Shown piece by piece: positions 1 to 6,575 of a DNA stretch of 6,637 nucleotides (within the stretch, counting starts at the first letter, position 1; each line of letters begins with the position of its first letter). The stretch is from an uncultured Bacilli bacterium (GTDB taxonomy: Bacteria > Bacillota_I > Bacilli_A > RF39 > UBA660): contig CANRHM010000074.1 of assembly GCA_947630415.1 (NCBI GenBank), forward strand, positions 1-6,637, in the 5' to 3' direction. The position numbers and the translations under genes were made by a program. Under the pieces are notes generated by a model that made no database searches, had not been told where the DNA came from, and was given only the letters and a program-made list of their open reading frames with translations.

Positions 1-80
1 GCTAATGGCGGTTGGCTAGACCTTACCATATCGGTTTTCCACCCGATTATATAAAAAACACCGAACTGGCGCACTCCCAA
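1..80 (-). ncRNA. Start of an unidentified, possibly structured transcript (partial)
   Basis: Downstream of a good extended -10 box, the minus strand carries several short complementary segments. GGTTGG (82-77) can pair with CCAACC (17-12). CGCC (71-68) can pair with GGTG (62-59) around a five-base loop. ATCGG (48-44) can pair with CCGAT (35-31) around an eight-base loop. This would give a closing stem with two internal hairpins, although the closing stem may begin slightly before the expected transcription start near 78-80. No reading frame or ribosome binding site was found in it. It could be a small RNA gene or the 5' leader of a gene beyond the left edge. I compared it from memory with RNase P RNA, SRP RNA, tmRNA, 6S RNA, T-box leaders and common riboswitches and recognised none. 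The transcript is cut by the window edge. Confidence 0.3.
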
Positions 81-84
81 CCAA

Positions 85-113
85 ATTATAGCACAGAAAA
101 GCAGGATAAAAAA
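85..113 (-). promoter_or_regulatory. Extended -10 promoter firing toward the left edge
   Basis: The minus strand has a perfect TATAAT at 90-85 preceded by TGC (93-91), the extended -10 arrangement. At the ideal 17-base spacing the -35 position is only a T run (113-108). A better hexamer, TTGATA (119-114), is 23 bases away and too far. Extended -10 promoters tolerate a poor -35, so this is plausible. It lies downstream of the yugP terminator and would start a separate transcription unit at about position 78-80. Confidence 0.5.
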
Positions 114-187
114 TATCAAGCGGCTCTTTGCCAAAAGAATGTTTGCTAAGTTTTCATTTATAGACAAGAAGTAAAAAAAGCACACAA

Positions 188-212
188 TTAAAAAGACGAC
201 TAATTATCGTCT
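188..212 (-). terminator. Rho-independent terminator after the yugP-like gene
   Basis: On the minus strand AGACGA (212-207) pairs with TCGTCT (199-194) around a seven-base loop, followed by TTTT and then AATT. The stem includes the last codons and surrounds the TAG stop. A six-pair stem with a short, interrupted U tract makes it a weak terminator, but it sits exactly where the cysS-yugP unit should end and before an independent promoter. Confidence 0.5.
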
Positions 213-898
213 CTATTGATCAGAATTAATACGAGTCTCAATATTTCTAAAAGCGTTGTGGCAACGGATGCTACATAAGTAAGAGCTGCTGCTTTTAGCA
301 TTTTACTTACACCTTCTTGTTCCTCTGTTGCGGCAAGATTTAGATGGTCTAATTGTTGTTTGGCTCTACTACTGGCATTGAATTCCACCGGTAAAGTTAC
401 TAACTGAAAGAATAAAATGACGAGTTCTAAGCCTACACCAATCCACGCAACGGTATAATAACTAAAAAGGAAACCAATGAGAATGGCAACATAACCAAAC
501 TTTGAAGATAGATTTACAAAAGGAACTAGAGTACTACGTAACCTTAAAAAGAAATATCCATTCTTGTCTTGTATCGCATGTCCACATTCGTGAGCAGCAA
601 CCCCCATACTAGCAATACTGGTGCCATGGTAGACTTCGGTTGAAAGACGTACCACCTTACGACTGGGATCATAATGATCTGATAGAACACCCTTCGTCTC
701 TGTCACATACACATCTTTTAATCCATTTGCATCCAGGATTGTTCTTGCTACTTCAAAACCTTGCATCTTTTTCTTCGTTTCTACTTTTCGATATTTACTA
801 TAGGCGTGATTAATGAAAAACTGAGCGGCAAGCGTAATAACAACACCTACAAGAATAAGACTATATCCAATCATATCATAACCATAATAGTAATACAT
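200..898 (-). CDS. yugP: YugP-family membrane zinc metallopeptidase
   Basis: This 232-residue protein matches the putative neutral zinc metallopeptidase family of Bacillus YugP (Zn_peptidase_2) in length and layout. The cellular substrate of the family is not established. A hydrophobic N-terminal segment (about 9-30) is followed by a soluble stretch and then the zinc-binding HExxH motif, here HECGH at 103-107, with H103 and H107 as ligands and E104 as the catalytic residue. The family motif LPVEFNAS at 169-176 probably supplies the third ligand, E172. Hydrophobic segments near 134-151, 152-170 and 204-228 suggest three more membrane passes. The start at 898 is set by an AGGAGG sequence four bases upstream. 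The gene begins 8 bases after the cysS stop, so the two are probably cotranscribed and perhaps translationally coupled. It is complete, with no sign of damage. The family assignment is firm; what it cleaves is unknown. Confidence 0.88.
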   Translation of the reverse strand: MYYYYGYDMIGYSLILVGVVITLAAQFFINHAYSKYRKVETKKKMQGFEVARTILDANGLKDVYVTETKGVLSDHYDPSRKVVRLSTEVYHGTSIASMGVAAHECGHAIQDKNGYFFLRLRSTLVPFVNLSSKFGYVAILIGFLFSYYTVAWIGVGLELVILFFQLVTLPVEFNASSRAKQQLDHLNLAATEEQEGVSKMLKAAALTYVASVATTLLEILRLVLILINRDDN

Positions 899-902
899 AA
901 AG

Positions 903-908
903 CCTCCT
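903..908 (-). promoter_or_regulatory. Shine-Dalgarno of yugP overlapping the cysS stop codon
   Basis: AGGAGG lies four bases before the yugP ATG, and its first two bases (AG) are the last two of the cysS TAG stop (TAGGAGG). A ribosome finishing cysS would end on the binding site for the next gene, which favours coupled translation. It also fixes the yugP start at 898. Confidence 0.75.
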
Positions 909-2298
909 ATTTTTTAACAAACGTTGTTCCTTCTCTTGAATCGATTAATAAGTATCCAAGAGCTTCTACTTCAGAACGAATAGCATCGGCTCTTGCAAAA
1001 TCTTTATTCTTCTTTGCTTCGATTCGTTCTTCAATTTTTTCTTGAATAACCTTTTCTATATCTTCGTCTACTTCTTGATTATCAAGTAGTCCAAGGGATA
1101 AAACTTGATCAAATTTCTCTACTAAATAAAGTTTGGTGAAGTCCGTTAGTTCATTATCTTTTAATACATCGTACAACACGGTCAACATACTAGCGGTATT
1201 AAGATCGTTTTCAATGGCTTCCCTAAATTGCTGTTCATAAAAATCAATTTTCTCTTCATGCAAATCTGGTGTTCTTGATAGAGCATTTACTCTTTGTTTT
1301 AACTTTTTGTAAGCCTGTTCTGCTCCATCCAATCCTTCATAACTAAAGACCAGTTGATTCCTATAATGGCTATTCAAACAGAAATAACGGTAAGCAAGAG
1401 GATCATATCCTTTTTCTTCTAATAAAGACAAGGTTAAGAATTCACCTTTCGATTTACTCATCTTTCCTTCTTTATCATTTAAGTGTTCTCCATGGCACCA
1501 ATACTTACACCAAGGATGTCCTAAGTAAGCTTCACTTTGGGCAATCTCATTCGTATGATGTGGAAAAATATTATCGACTCCGCCGCAATGGATGTCCAAA
1601 TACTCTCCTAAATATTTAATGGATATTCCCGAACACTCAATATGCCATCCAGGATAACCTACTCCCCAAGGAGAATCCCATTTCATATCTTGATTTTCAA
1701 ATTTTGATAACGTAAACCATAAACCAAAGTCGAAAGGATTTCTTTTAGCACTATCCATTTCAACGGTATCACGGACTCCAACCATCAATTCTTCCTGCTT
1801 TTTACCTGATAATTGGTAGTAATCGTTCGTTTTTGTGATATCAAAGTACACATTTCCGTTCGAAATATAAGCATATCCTTCGTCCAACATTTTTTGAATC
1901 ATCTTGATATACATGTCGATTTGGTCACTGGCTTTTTCGACGACAGCCGGTTTTTTAATGTTTAGTTTACGACAATCATCAAAGAAAGCCTTGGTATAGA
2001 AGTCGGCGATTTCATACACCGTCTTGTGTTCCCTTTTTGCTCCCTTTACCATCTTGTCTTCCCCTTCGTCGGCATCACTTGTCATATGTCCAACGTCGGT
2101 AATATTCATTACTCTTTTTACATCGTATCCTAAATAACGGAGTCCTTTTTCTAAAATATCCTCAAAGATATAAGTACGTAAATTCCCTATATGAGCATAG
2201 TGATAAACTGTAGGCCCACAGGTATACATCCGTACCACACCTTCTTCATGTGGAACAAATTCTTCTATTGTACGATGAAGACTATTATAAAGTTTCAT
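907..2298 (-). CDS. cysS: Cysteine--tRNA ligase
   Basis: This is a complete 463-residue class I cysteinyl-tRNA synthetase (E. coli enzyme about 461), a cytoplasmic enzyme that charges tRNA-Cys with cysteine using ATP. The Rossmann catalytic domain holds the HIGH-type signature HIGN at 36-39 and the KMSKS loop at 279-283. The expected zinc site that selects cysteine is present: C27 in YTCGPTVY, C222 in HIECSG, H247 in the HH pair and E251, with the same spacing as the E. coli ligands. Residues from about 340 form the DALR-type helical and anticodon-binding part, and the C-terminus keeps the familiar NKDFARADAIR segment. The start at 2298 is supported by GGTGAT, complementary to the 16S tail, just upstream. 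It has its own promoter after the clpC terminator and leads into yugP. I see no T-box, although that leader is common before Firmicute cysS genes. Confidence 0.97.
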   Translation of the reverse strand: MKLYNSLHRTIEEFVPHEEGVVRMYTCGPTVYHYAHIGNLRTYIFEDILEKGLRYLGYDVKRVMNITDVGHMTSDADEGEDKMVKGAKREHKTVYEIADFYTKAFFDDCRKLNIKKPAVVEKASDQIDMYIKMIQKMLDEGYAYISNGNVYFDITKTNDYYQLSGKKQEELMVGVRDTVEMDSAKRNPFDFGLWFTLSKFENQDMKWDSPWGVGYPGWHIECSGISIKYLGEYLDIHCGGVDNIFPHHTNEIAQSEAYLGHPWCKYWCHGEHLNDKEGKMSKSKGEFLTLSLLEEKGYDPLAYRYFCLNSHYRNQLVFSYEGLDGAEQAYKKLKQRVNALSRTPDLHEEKIDFYEQQFREAIENDLNTASMLTVLYDVLKDNELTDFTKLYLVEKFDQVLSLGLLDNQEVDEDIEKVIQEKIEERIEAKKNKDFARADAIRSEVEALGYLLIDSREGTTFVKK

Positions 2299-2318
2299 AA
2301 CATCACCCTTCTTATAAA

Positions 2319-2333
2319 GAGTCTATTTGACTC
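2319..2333 (-). other. Small hairpin in the cysS 5' leader
   Basis: GAGTC (2333-2329) and GACTC (2323-2319) form a five-pair stem with a five-base loop between the promoter and the ribosome binding site. It has no U tract, so it is not a terminator, and is far too small for a T-box. It may only stabilise the 5' end or be chance. Confidence 0.25.
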
Positions 2334-2344
2334 AAGTTACCTTT

Positions 2345-2373
2345 AGTATATCATTTTTTGACTTTAGAAAAAA
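2345..2373 (-). promoter_or_regulatory. Promoter of the cysS-yugP unit
   Basis: TATACT (2350-2345) is preceded by TGA (2353-2351), giving an extended -10 element. The -35 position at 17-base spacing is a T run (TTTTTT, 2373-2368), which is also the U tract of the clpC terminator. The same combination of T-run -35 and TGn-type -10 occurs at the left-edge promoter (85-113), which suggests a house style of this genome. Expected transcription start is near 2338, giving a leader of about 40 bases. Confidence 0.55.
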
Positions 2374-2400
2374 GACCTAACCACTTATTATCCTGTTAGG
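2368..2400 (-). terminator. Rho-independent terminator of clpC
   Basis: CCTAAC (2400-2395) pairs with GTTAGG (2381-2376) around a 13-base loop, followed by TC and six T. The left arm lies in the last clpC codons and the loop contains the TAA stop. The clean six-T tract makes this a credible terminator separating clpC from the cysS unit. Confidence 0.7.
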
Positions 2401-4700
2401 CTTTTTATTGAGATATTCTCGTTTCCTTCTAAGATTTGATCTAAAACCAATGTATCCATTTTCTTATGAATAAGGGTCTTTATTTTACGAGCACCAAACT
2501 CTTCATACTGACTTAATTCCAAAATTTCTTTTTCCACCTGTTTATTTATTTTTAAAGTGATACCTCGTTTAGCAAATAGATCAACGGCTTTCTTTAATTC
2601 TTTTTTAATAATAGCTTTAATCACTTCTTCACTCATCGGTTCAAAAAGCAAAGTATATTCAATTCTATTTAAGAATTCAATCGATAAGACTTCTTTTAAT
2701 TTACTTAAGACACTGGCCTTTGCATCTTCGTGAAATCCGATATTTTCTTTATTGTACCCAATATTAGAAGTCATAAAAATGGTTACATGATCGAATCTCA
2801 CAATAGTACCATCCGAAGTTTTCATTTTTCCTTCATCAAGAGCCTGTAAAAATAATTGCAAAACCGAAGGATGGGCTTTTTCGATTTCATCTAGTAATAA
2901 AATAGAATAAGGATAGGTTCTAATTTGTTCTAACACGGTATTGGATTCTTGATAACCAACATAACCTGGAGGAGATCCAATAATTTTACTAATACTATGA
3001 CTTTCTTTGTATTCACTCATATCAAGTCTTATAAAATGTTCTTCTCCAACCATAAAAGAGGCATATTCTTTTACTAACTCTGTTTTTCCTACACCCGTTT
3101 TCCCAACCAGTAAGAAAGAACTTGGACGATGTTCTTCTTTTAAGCCTAATTGAATGCGTTTGGTCTCTAAACAAAGTTCATGAATAGCCTTATCTTGACC
3201 CAAGACTTCTTTCTTTAATTCTTCCTCTAAACGAGCAAAATATTTATTTGGAAAAACCGTTAAATCATAAACCGGTATCTTAGTCTTTTCTTCTAAAAGA
3301 GACAAAATGAATTCTTTCGTTACTTTCTTAGGTTCTTTCGAAGAGGAAAGTTTTAATTCTAAACGATTTTTCTTATCTTCCAATCTTTTCTCTTTTTCTT
3401 TCCAAAGACTTGCATTCTTAAAATCTTGCTCCATAATGGCTTGATTCTTTTCTTTTTGAACTTTCCTTATCTTTTCTTTTAAATCATCTATCTTTTCTAA
3501 CAAGGTATCACTTTTTAAGGCAACTTTCGCACAGACTTCATCTAGTAAATCAATCGCTTTATCAGGTTGCCTCCGATCAAAGAAATAACGATTCGATAAA
3601 TCCACAATTAACTTAATTAAGGAAGATGATATTTGTACATGATGATATCCTTCGTATAAAGGTTTTAATTTTTCTAAGATAGCAAGCGTCTTTTCTTGAT
3701 TTGGTTCTTCTACGATTACCGTTTGAAATCGTCTTGCAAAAGCTTTATCTTTTTCAATAAACTTTTTATATTCTTCCGTGGTGGTGGCTCCAATAAGGCG
3801 AATCTTTCCACGCGCTAAAATGGGTTTTAAAATATTGGATGCATCAATCGCTCCTTCGGCACCTCCTGCTCCAATTAATGTATGAATCTCATCCACAAAT
3901 AAAATGATATCGGTATTTTCTTCCACTTCTTTTAATATTTTATTGACTCTTTCTTCAAATTCTCCTCGGTATTTAGTACCTGCAACAAGACCTGCAATGG
4001 ATAAAGATAGAATTCTTTTTCCTCTTAATTTAGGTGGCACCATATCGGAAACAATAAGACGGGCAAGTTCTTCCACAATCGCTGTTTTACCGACTCCTGC
4101 TTCACCAATTAATAAAGGATTGTTCTTGGTTCTTCTAGATAAGATTTCCATTACTCTAGATAGTTCATTATCTCTTGCAATTACCGGATCTATTTCTTGT
4201 TTAAGAGCACGGTCATTAAAGTCTACCGCAAACTCTTCCACTAATAACTTTTTATGATTTTTCCCTGTCTTTTTTACTAAATGATTAGAGAACGATTGGT
4301 ATAGTTCATCCAGGTCTATTCCAAGTCCTAAAAGAATACGAATAGCCACTCCTTCGCCTTCTTCTAATAAAGACAAAAATAAATGTTCCACCGTTACTTC
4401 TCCATCGTTATTTTCTTTTGCTTCTAGAATCGCTCCTTCTAATATTCTTTTTAAAAGAGGTGTATATAAAAACCAACTGTTTTCTTCCGTACCTATACCT
4501 ATCACTTCCACAATTTCTTCTCTTAATTTTTTATAGGTAAGGTCATAAGACAATAATTTTTTGGCAATTTCATTATTCTTATTTTTGAGTATGGCTAAAA
4601 GAAGGTGTTCACTTCCTACATAAGGATGTTTTAAAGAGGACATCTCACTCTTTGCTAGAACTAATACTTTTTGTGCTTCTTCGTTAAACTTCGAAAACAT
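2388..4700 (-). CDS. clpC: ATP-dependent Clp protease ATP-binding subunit ClpC
   Basis: This 770-residue Hsp100/AAA+ unfoldase is expected to form a hexamer that unfolds proteins and feeds them to ClpP in the cytoplasm. The N-terminal Clp_N double repeat (about 1-145), where adaptors bind, is followed by D1 with Walker A GEAGVGKT (199-206), pore loop KYRG (243-246), Walker B ending D270-E271 and arginine-finger region FARRF (321-325). A short middle segment (about 400-450) with a UVR-like KEKNQAIMEQDFKNAS region marks ClpC; ClpB has a much longer coiled coil. D2 has Walker A GKTGVGKT (533-540), with Lys where Pro is usual, pore loop GYVG (579-582), Walker B with D604-E605, sensor-1 region TSN (644-646) and sensor-2 region GARK (736-739). 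IGF at 654-656 is the ClpP-docking tripeptide. The start at 4700 follows AAGGGG seven bases upstream. At 770 residues it is somewhat shorter than Bacillus ClpC (about 810). ctsR, mcsA and mcsB do not precede it here. Confidence 0.94.
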   Translation of the reverse strand: MFSKFNEEAQKVLVLAKSEMSSLKHPYVGSEHLLLAILKNKNNEIAKKLLSYDLTYKKLREEIVEVIGIGTEENSWFLYTPLLKRILEGAILEAKENNDGEVTVEHLFLSLLEEGEGVAIRILLGLGIDLDELYQSFSNHLVKKTGKNHKKLLVEEFAVDFNDRALKQEIDPVIARDNELSRVMEILSRRTKNNPLLIGEAGVGKTAIVEELARLIVSDMVPPKLRGKRILSLSIAGLVAGTKYRGEFEERVNKILKEVEENTDIILFVDEIHTLIGAGGAEGAIDASNILKPILARGKIRLIGATTTEEYKKFIEKDKAFARRFQTVIVEEPNQEKTLAILEKLKPLYEGYHHVQISSSLIKLIVDLSNRYFFDRRQPDKAIDLLDEVCAKVALKSDTLLEKIDDLKEKIRKVQKEKNQAIMEQDFKNASLWKEKEKRLEDKKNRLELKLSSSKEPKKVTKEFILSLLEEKTKIPVYDLTVFPNKYFARLEEELKKEVLGQDKAIHELCLETKRIQLGLKEEHRPSSFLLVGKTGVGKTELVKEYASFMVGEEHFIRLDMSEYKESHSISKIIGSPPGYVGYQESNTVLEQIRTYPYSILLLDEIEKAHPSVLQLFLQALDEGKMKTSDGTIVRFDHVTIFMTSNIGYNKENIGFHEDAKASVLSKLKEVLSIEFLNRIEYTLLFEPMSEEVIKAIIKKELKKAVDLFAKRGITLKINKQVEKEILELSQYEEFGARKIKTLIHKKMDTLVLDQILEGNENISIKSLTG

Positions 4701-4734
4701 ATTTATTCCCCTTTCTATTATCTAGTCTATGTTT

Positions 4735-4761
4735 ATTATGTGAAAAAACTGATTCTTTCAA
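4735..4761 (-). promoter_or_regulatory. Probable clpC promoter
   Basis: TTGAAA (4761-4756) and CATAAT (4740-4735) each match consensus at four or five of six positions, with a short 15-base spacer (16 if TTTGAA is used). This would give a leader of about 28 bases before the ATG. An overlapping alternative, TTCACA (4744-4739) with GATAAT (4722-4717) at 16 bases, scores as well but would start transcription inside the ribosome binding site. No CtsR heptad repeat (GGTCAAA type) and no CIRCE element are visible around either candidate. Confidence 0.4.
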
Positions 4762-4780
4762 ACAACAAAATAATTTTTTC

Positions 4781-4814
4781 AAAAGAAAAAGAGTAATGCC
4801 TTACATCATTACTC
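4781..4814 (-). terminator. Strong rho-independent terminator of the variable surface-protein gene
   Basis: GAGTAATG (4814-4807) and CATTACTC (4798-4791) form a perfect eight-pair stem with an eight-base loop, followed by TTTTTCTTTT. It begins 17 bases after the stop codon and has a T tract only on the minus-strand side. It isolates the surface-protein gene from clpC. Because it also lies just downstream of a candidate DGR variable region, it is worth considering as a hairpin or cruciform that assists retrohoming, though termination alone explains it. Confidence 0.85.
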
Positions 4815-4831
4815 ATGAATAGATTTAATGA

Positions 4832-6544
4832 TTAGGAAACAAGTACTAGGCGGAATGAGAAGTGACTGTATGCACTACCATTGCTGTAGTCGAAGTGGAA
4901 CACCCCACTATACGCACTACCGAGGTTTCCGCCACGCATGAACCATGGAAGCGAAAAGGTTACAAAAGTTTGGTAATCTCCATACCATCCTGCTGTCTCT
5001 GATAAAGCATGTCCATAACATTCCTCTTTTGTTGTACATGAAGTGGCTAAATTAGTTGTATATACATCATAATACTTGGCATCTGGTATTAGGTTAGTAT
5101 TACCACTAGCAACAAATCCTGAACTTCCTATTTTTGGCTTACCATTCCCGTCATTCAAAGCTCCCATTACATATTCATATGTTCCACCGGACATATCATA
5201 TACTCCTGTAATATTTCCAGTCGTGGATGCTTTTTGTCCTGCTTCAGTATCATAAGTATTTTTACAAGCAGAATCTTGTCCTGCACTCGCTGTTGTTCCT
5301 GCTATTCCGGTTGTATAACTTGAACAGTTATTAACGTATACTTCTTCCCCATCGTTTCCATATTTTCCATACTTACTTTGTGATAAGTAGGTTACTGCTC
5401 CCCACTCACTATTTTTACTCATATGCGTATCTATTTCTTCACCACTAAATCCATATTCATTTGAATAGGCGTTTATCATTTTTTGGGATACTGCGAATGC
5501 TGTTGATACTCGGATTCCTCTCCATGAGGTTACACTTGGTTTTATTTGTGGAATATTTGTTTCTACATCACAACCGTTACCAACCGAACTAGTTGCTGCA
5601 ACACATGATTCCTTACTACTTGTTTCAAACTTTCCATACCATATCCCCGTTAATTCTTTATTTCCAAAAGTAAATGCTGGATGCATTTTGTAATTATCTG
5701 AGTCACTTACTTTACTACTTGTTCCACTTATAAAGTTTATTCCTATTGCTCCAGGATTTGCGGCATTTCCTCCTGCATAACTAGTTCCCAAATTTGTATA
5801 TTTGTATTCATATCTTGGTATCCATACCCACATCGTATTAATATCATTCATAGATATGGATGTTCCAGGATCTGCATCTTGATAATAACTTCTTGTCTTA
5901 TCTCCACTTTCTTTTACTGTTACCGCATTCGCCCATTCTTGATTGTTGTAATCGTACCATTTTTTATTGAGATCTGCTTTTTTCCAATTTCCATCTTCAT
6001 AATATACTGGTATTAATCCCTCTACTAAATTTGGTCTATTCGCACCACTTTGGTCTCTATATGTATAAACATAGGTACTTTCTATTTTGCTTTCTCTTTC
6101 ATTCAAAGCTAATTCTTTATTACTTAGTCCACATCTTCCATAAATAGTTACAGTTTCTTCTGTTTCTCCATTGTTTGTTAATTTTAAAGTATAGGTCCTT
6201 GTTTCTCTACTAGATAAACTTTGTAATTCTATTTCATCTTCGTTATTATCTGCTGCTAGTACTTCTATATTGTTTCCACTATAAGTAATTCTTGAATGAA
6301 TAGAAGTCTCACTTAAATTAGTCAATGTTACTTCGATTTCTCTTTCTTCTCCTACTTGTAAAGTTATTTGATTTTGTTCATTAAAATCACTGCTTTGAAT
6401 AGGGCAAGATACATTTCCTGCCACTATATTTAGTGCACCTTTCTTTTCTACTTTGGTTGTGAAAATAGCATAACTAAAACCGATGATCCCTACAACCATC
6501 AATAACATTACGAAACCAAAAAGGATTTTACTTCTATCTTTCAT
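4832..6544 (-). CDS. Surface-exposed C-type-lectin/FGE-like protein, candidate DGR variable protein
   Basis: This 570-residue protein has a charged N-terminus (MKDRSK) and a hydrophobic segment (7-28) ending in SYAIF, so it is exported and either processed or held as a membrane anchor. No lipobox and no C-terminal LPXTG are present. Residues about 32-140 look like a beta-sandwich with two cysteines (47, 138). From about 172 a large domain rich in Trp, Tyr and Gly begins with NLVEGLIPVYY and WYDYNNQEWANAV. It ends like the formylglycine-generating-enzyme/C-type-lectin fold, with GVYDMSGGTYEYVMG (447-461) corresponding to the family's DMaGNVwEW motif, and MRGG (536-539) through SFRLVL (563-568) to its RGG...GFRL end. 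Cysteine pairs at 314/325, 407/427 and 503/509 may be disulfides. DGR variable proteins use this fold and vary at exactly this C-terminus. Ligand binding or adhesion is inferred. The start at 6544 follows AGGGA nine bases upstream. The gene is monocistronic, with its own promoter and terminator. Confidence 0.82.
   Translation of the reverse strand: MKDRSKILFGFVMLLMVVGIIGFSYAIFTTKVEKKGALNIVAGNVSCPIQSSDFNEQNQITLQVGEEREIEVTLTNLSETSIHSRITYSGNNIEVLAADNNEDEIELQSLSSRETRTYTLKLTNNGETEETVTIYGRCGLSNKELALNERESKIESTYVYTYRDQSGANRPNLVEGLIPVYYEDGNWKKADLNKKWYDYNNQEWANAVTVKESGDKTRSYYQDADPGTSISMNDINTMWVWIPRYEYKYTNLGTSYAGGNAANPGAIGINFISGTSSKVSDSDNYKMHPAFTFGNKELTGIWYGKFETSSKESCVAATSSVGNGCDVETNIPQIKPSVTSWRGIRVSTAFAVSQKMINAYSNEYGFSGEEIDTHMSKNSEWGAVTYLSQSKYGKYGNDGEEVYVNNCSSYTTGIAGTTASAGQDSACKNTYDTEAGQKASTTGNITGVYDMSGGTYEYVMGALNDGNGKPKIGSSGFVASGNTNLIPDAKYYDVYTTNLATSCTTKEECYGHALSETAGWYGDYQTFVTFSLPWFMRGGNLGSAYSGVFHFDYSNGSAYSHFSFRLVLVS
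4850..4945 (-). other. Candidate DGR variable region (VR) at the 3' end of the surface-protein gene
   Basis: From W534 to R565 the gene changes character. The conserved frame MRGGN...GVF.F...G.A....SFRL is interspersed with residues L, G, S, Y, S, H, D, Y, S, N, S, Y, S, H. Of the 22 codons 540-561, 18 end in C or T, and those at the variable positions (CTC, GGT, AGT, TAT, AGT, CAC, GAC, TAC, AGC, AAT, AGT, TAC, AGT, CAC) can all derive from AAC or AAT by changing only adenines. That is the mark of adenine-directed DGR mutagenesis on an AAY-rich template. Phe is TTC in all five cases from 535 on, but TTT in 11 of 14 before. The stretch 4861-4920 has 29 G/C of 60, high for this gene. The boundaries are my estimate, and no template repeat is in the window. 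Confidence 0.68.
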
Positions 6545-6575
6545 GGAACCACTTCCCTATTATTTATCTATTTTT

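Noticed and set aside
1..95. RNase P RNA, SRP RNA, tmRNA or 6S RNA at the left edge
   Set aside because: None of the strongly conserved sequence blocks of these RNAs that I know are visible on either strand. Only the first ~80 bases are present, so this is not a firm exclusion.
761..1045. Plus-strand open frame spanning the yugP/cysS junction
   Set aside because: It lies antisense across two well-supported genes, has no ribosome binding site or recognisable domain, and is best explained as a shadow frame.
1414..1431. Eighteen-base identity between cysS (1414-1431) and clpC (4359-4376)
   Set aside because: Both copies encode the same Leu-Ser-Leu-Leu-Glu-Glu stretch in frame, so shared codon preference explains it without a repeat element.
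2299..2387. T-box leader for cysS
   Set aside because: The gap is under 90 bases and holds only a promoter and a five-pair hairpin; no specifier stem or conserved antiterminator sequence is present.
3904..4257. Plus-strand open frame of 117 codons inside clpC
   Set aside because: It is fully antisense to the conserved D1 ATPase region of clpC, is Ser/Thr/Leu-rich as expected from an antisense reading, and has no start signals.
2388..4700. Assignment of the AAA+ protein as ClpB
   Set aside because: The linker between D1 and D2 is short and UVR-like rather than the long ClpB coiled coil, and an IGF tripeptide for ClpP docking is present in D2.
4791..4814. Inverted repeat upstream of clpC considered as a CIRCE (HrcA) or other heat-shock operator
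   Set aside because: The arms (GAGTAATG/CATTACTC) are not the CIRCE arms, and the T tract on one side fits a terminator of the preceding gene.
4832..6544. Reading the surface protein as an active formylglycine-generating enzyme or sulfatase-modifying factor
   Set aside because: Only the fold-level motifs match. It is exported, has a long extra N-terminal region, and its C-terminus has the pattern of a variable binding surface; I see no evidence for the catalytic cysteine arrangement.
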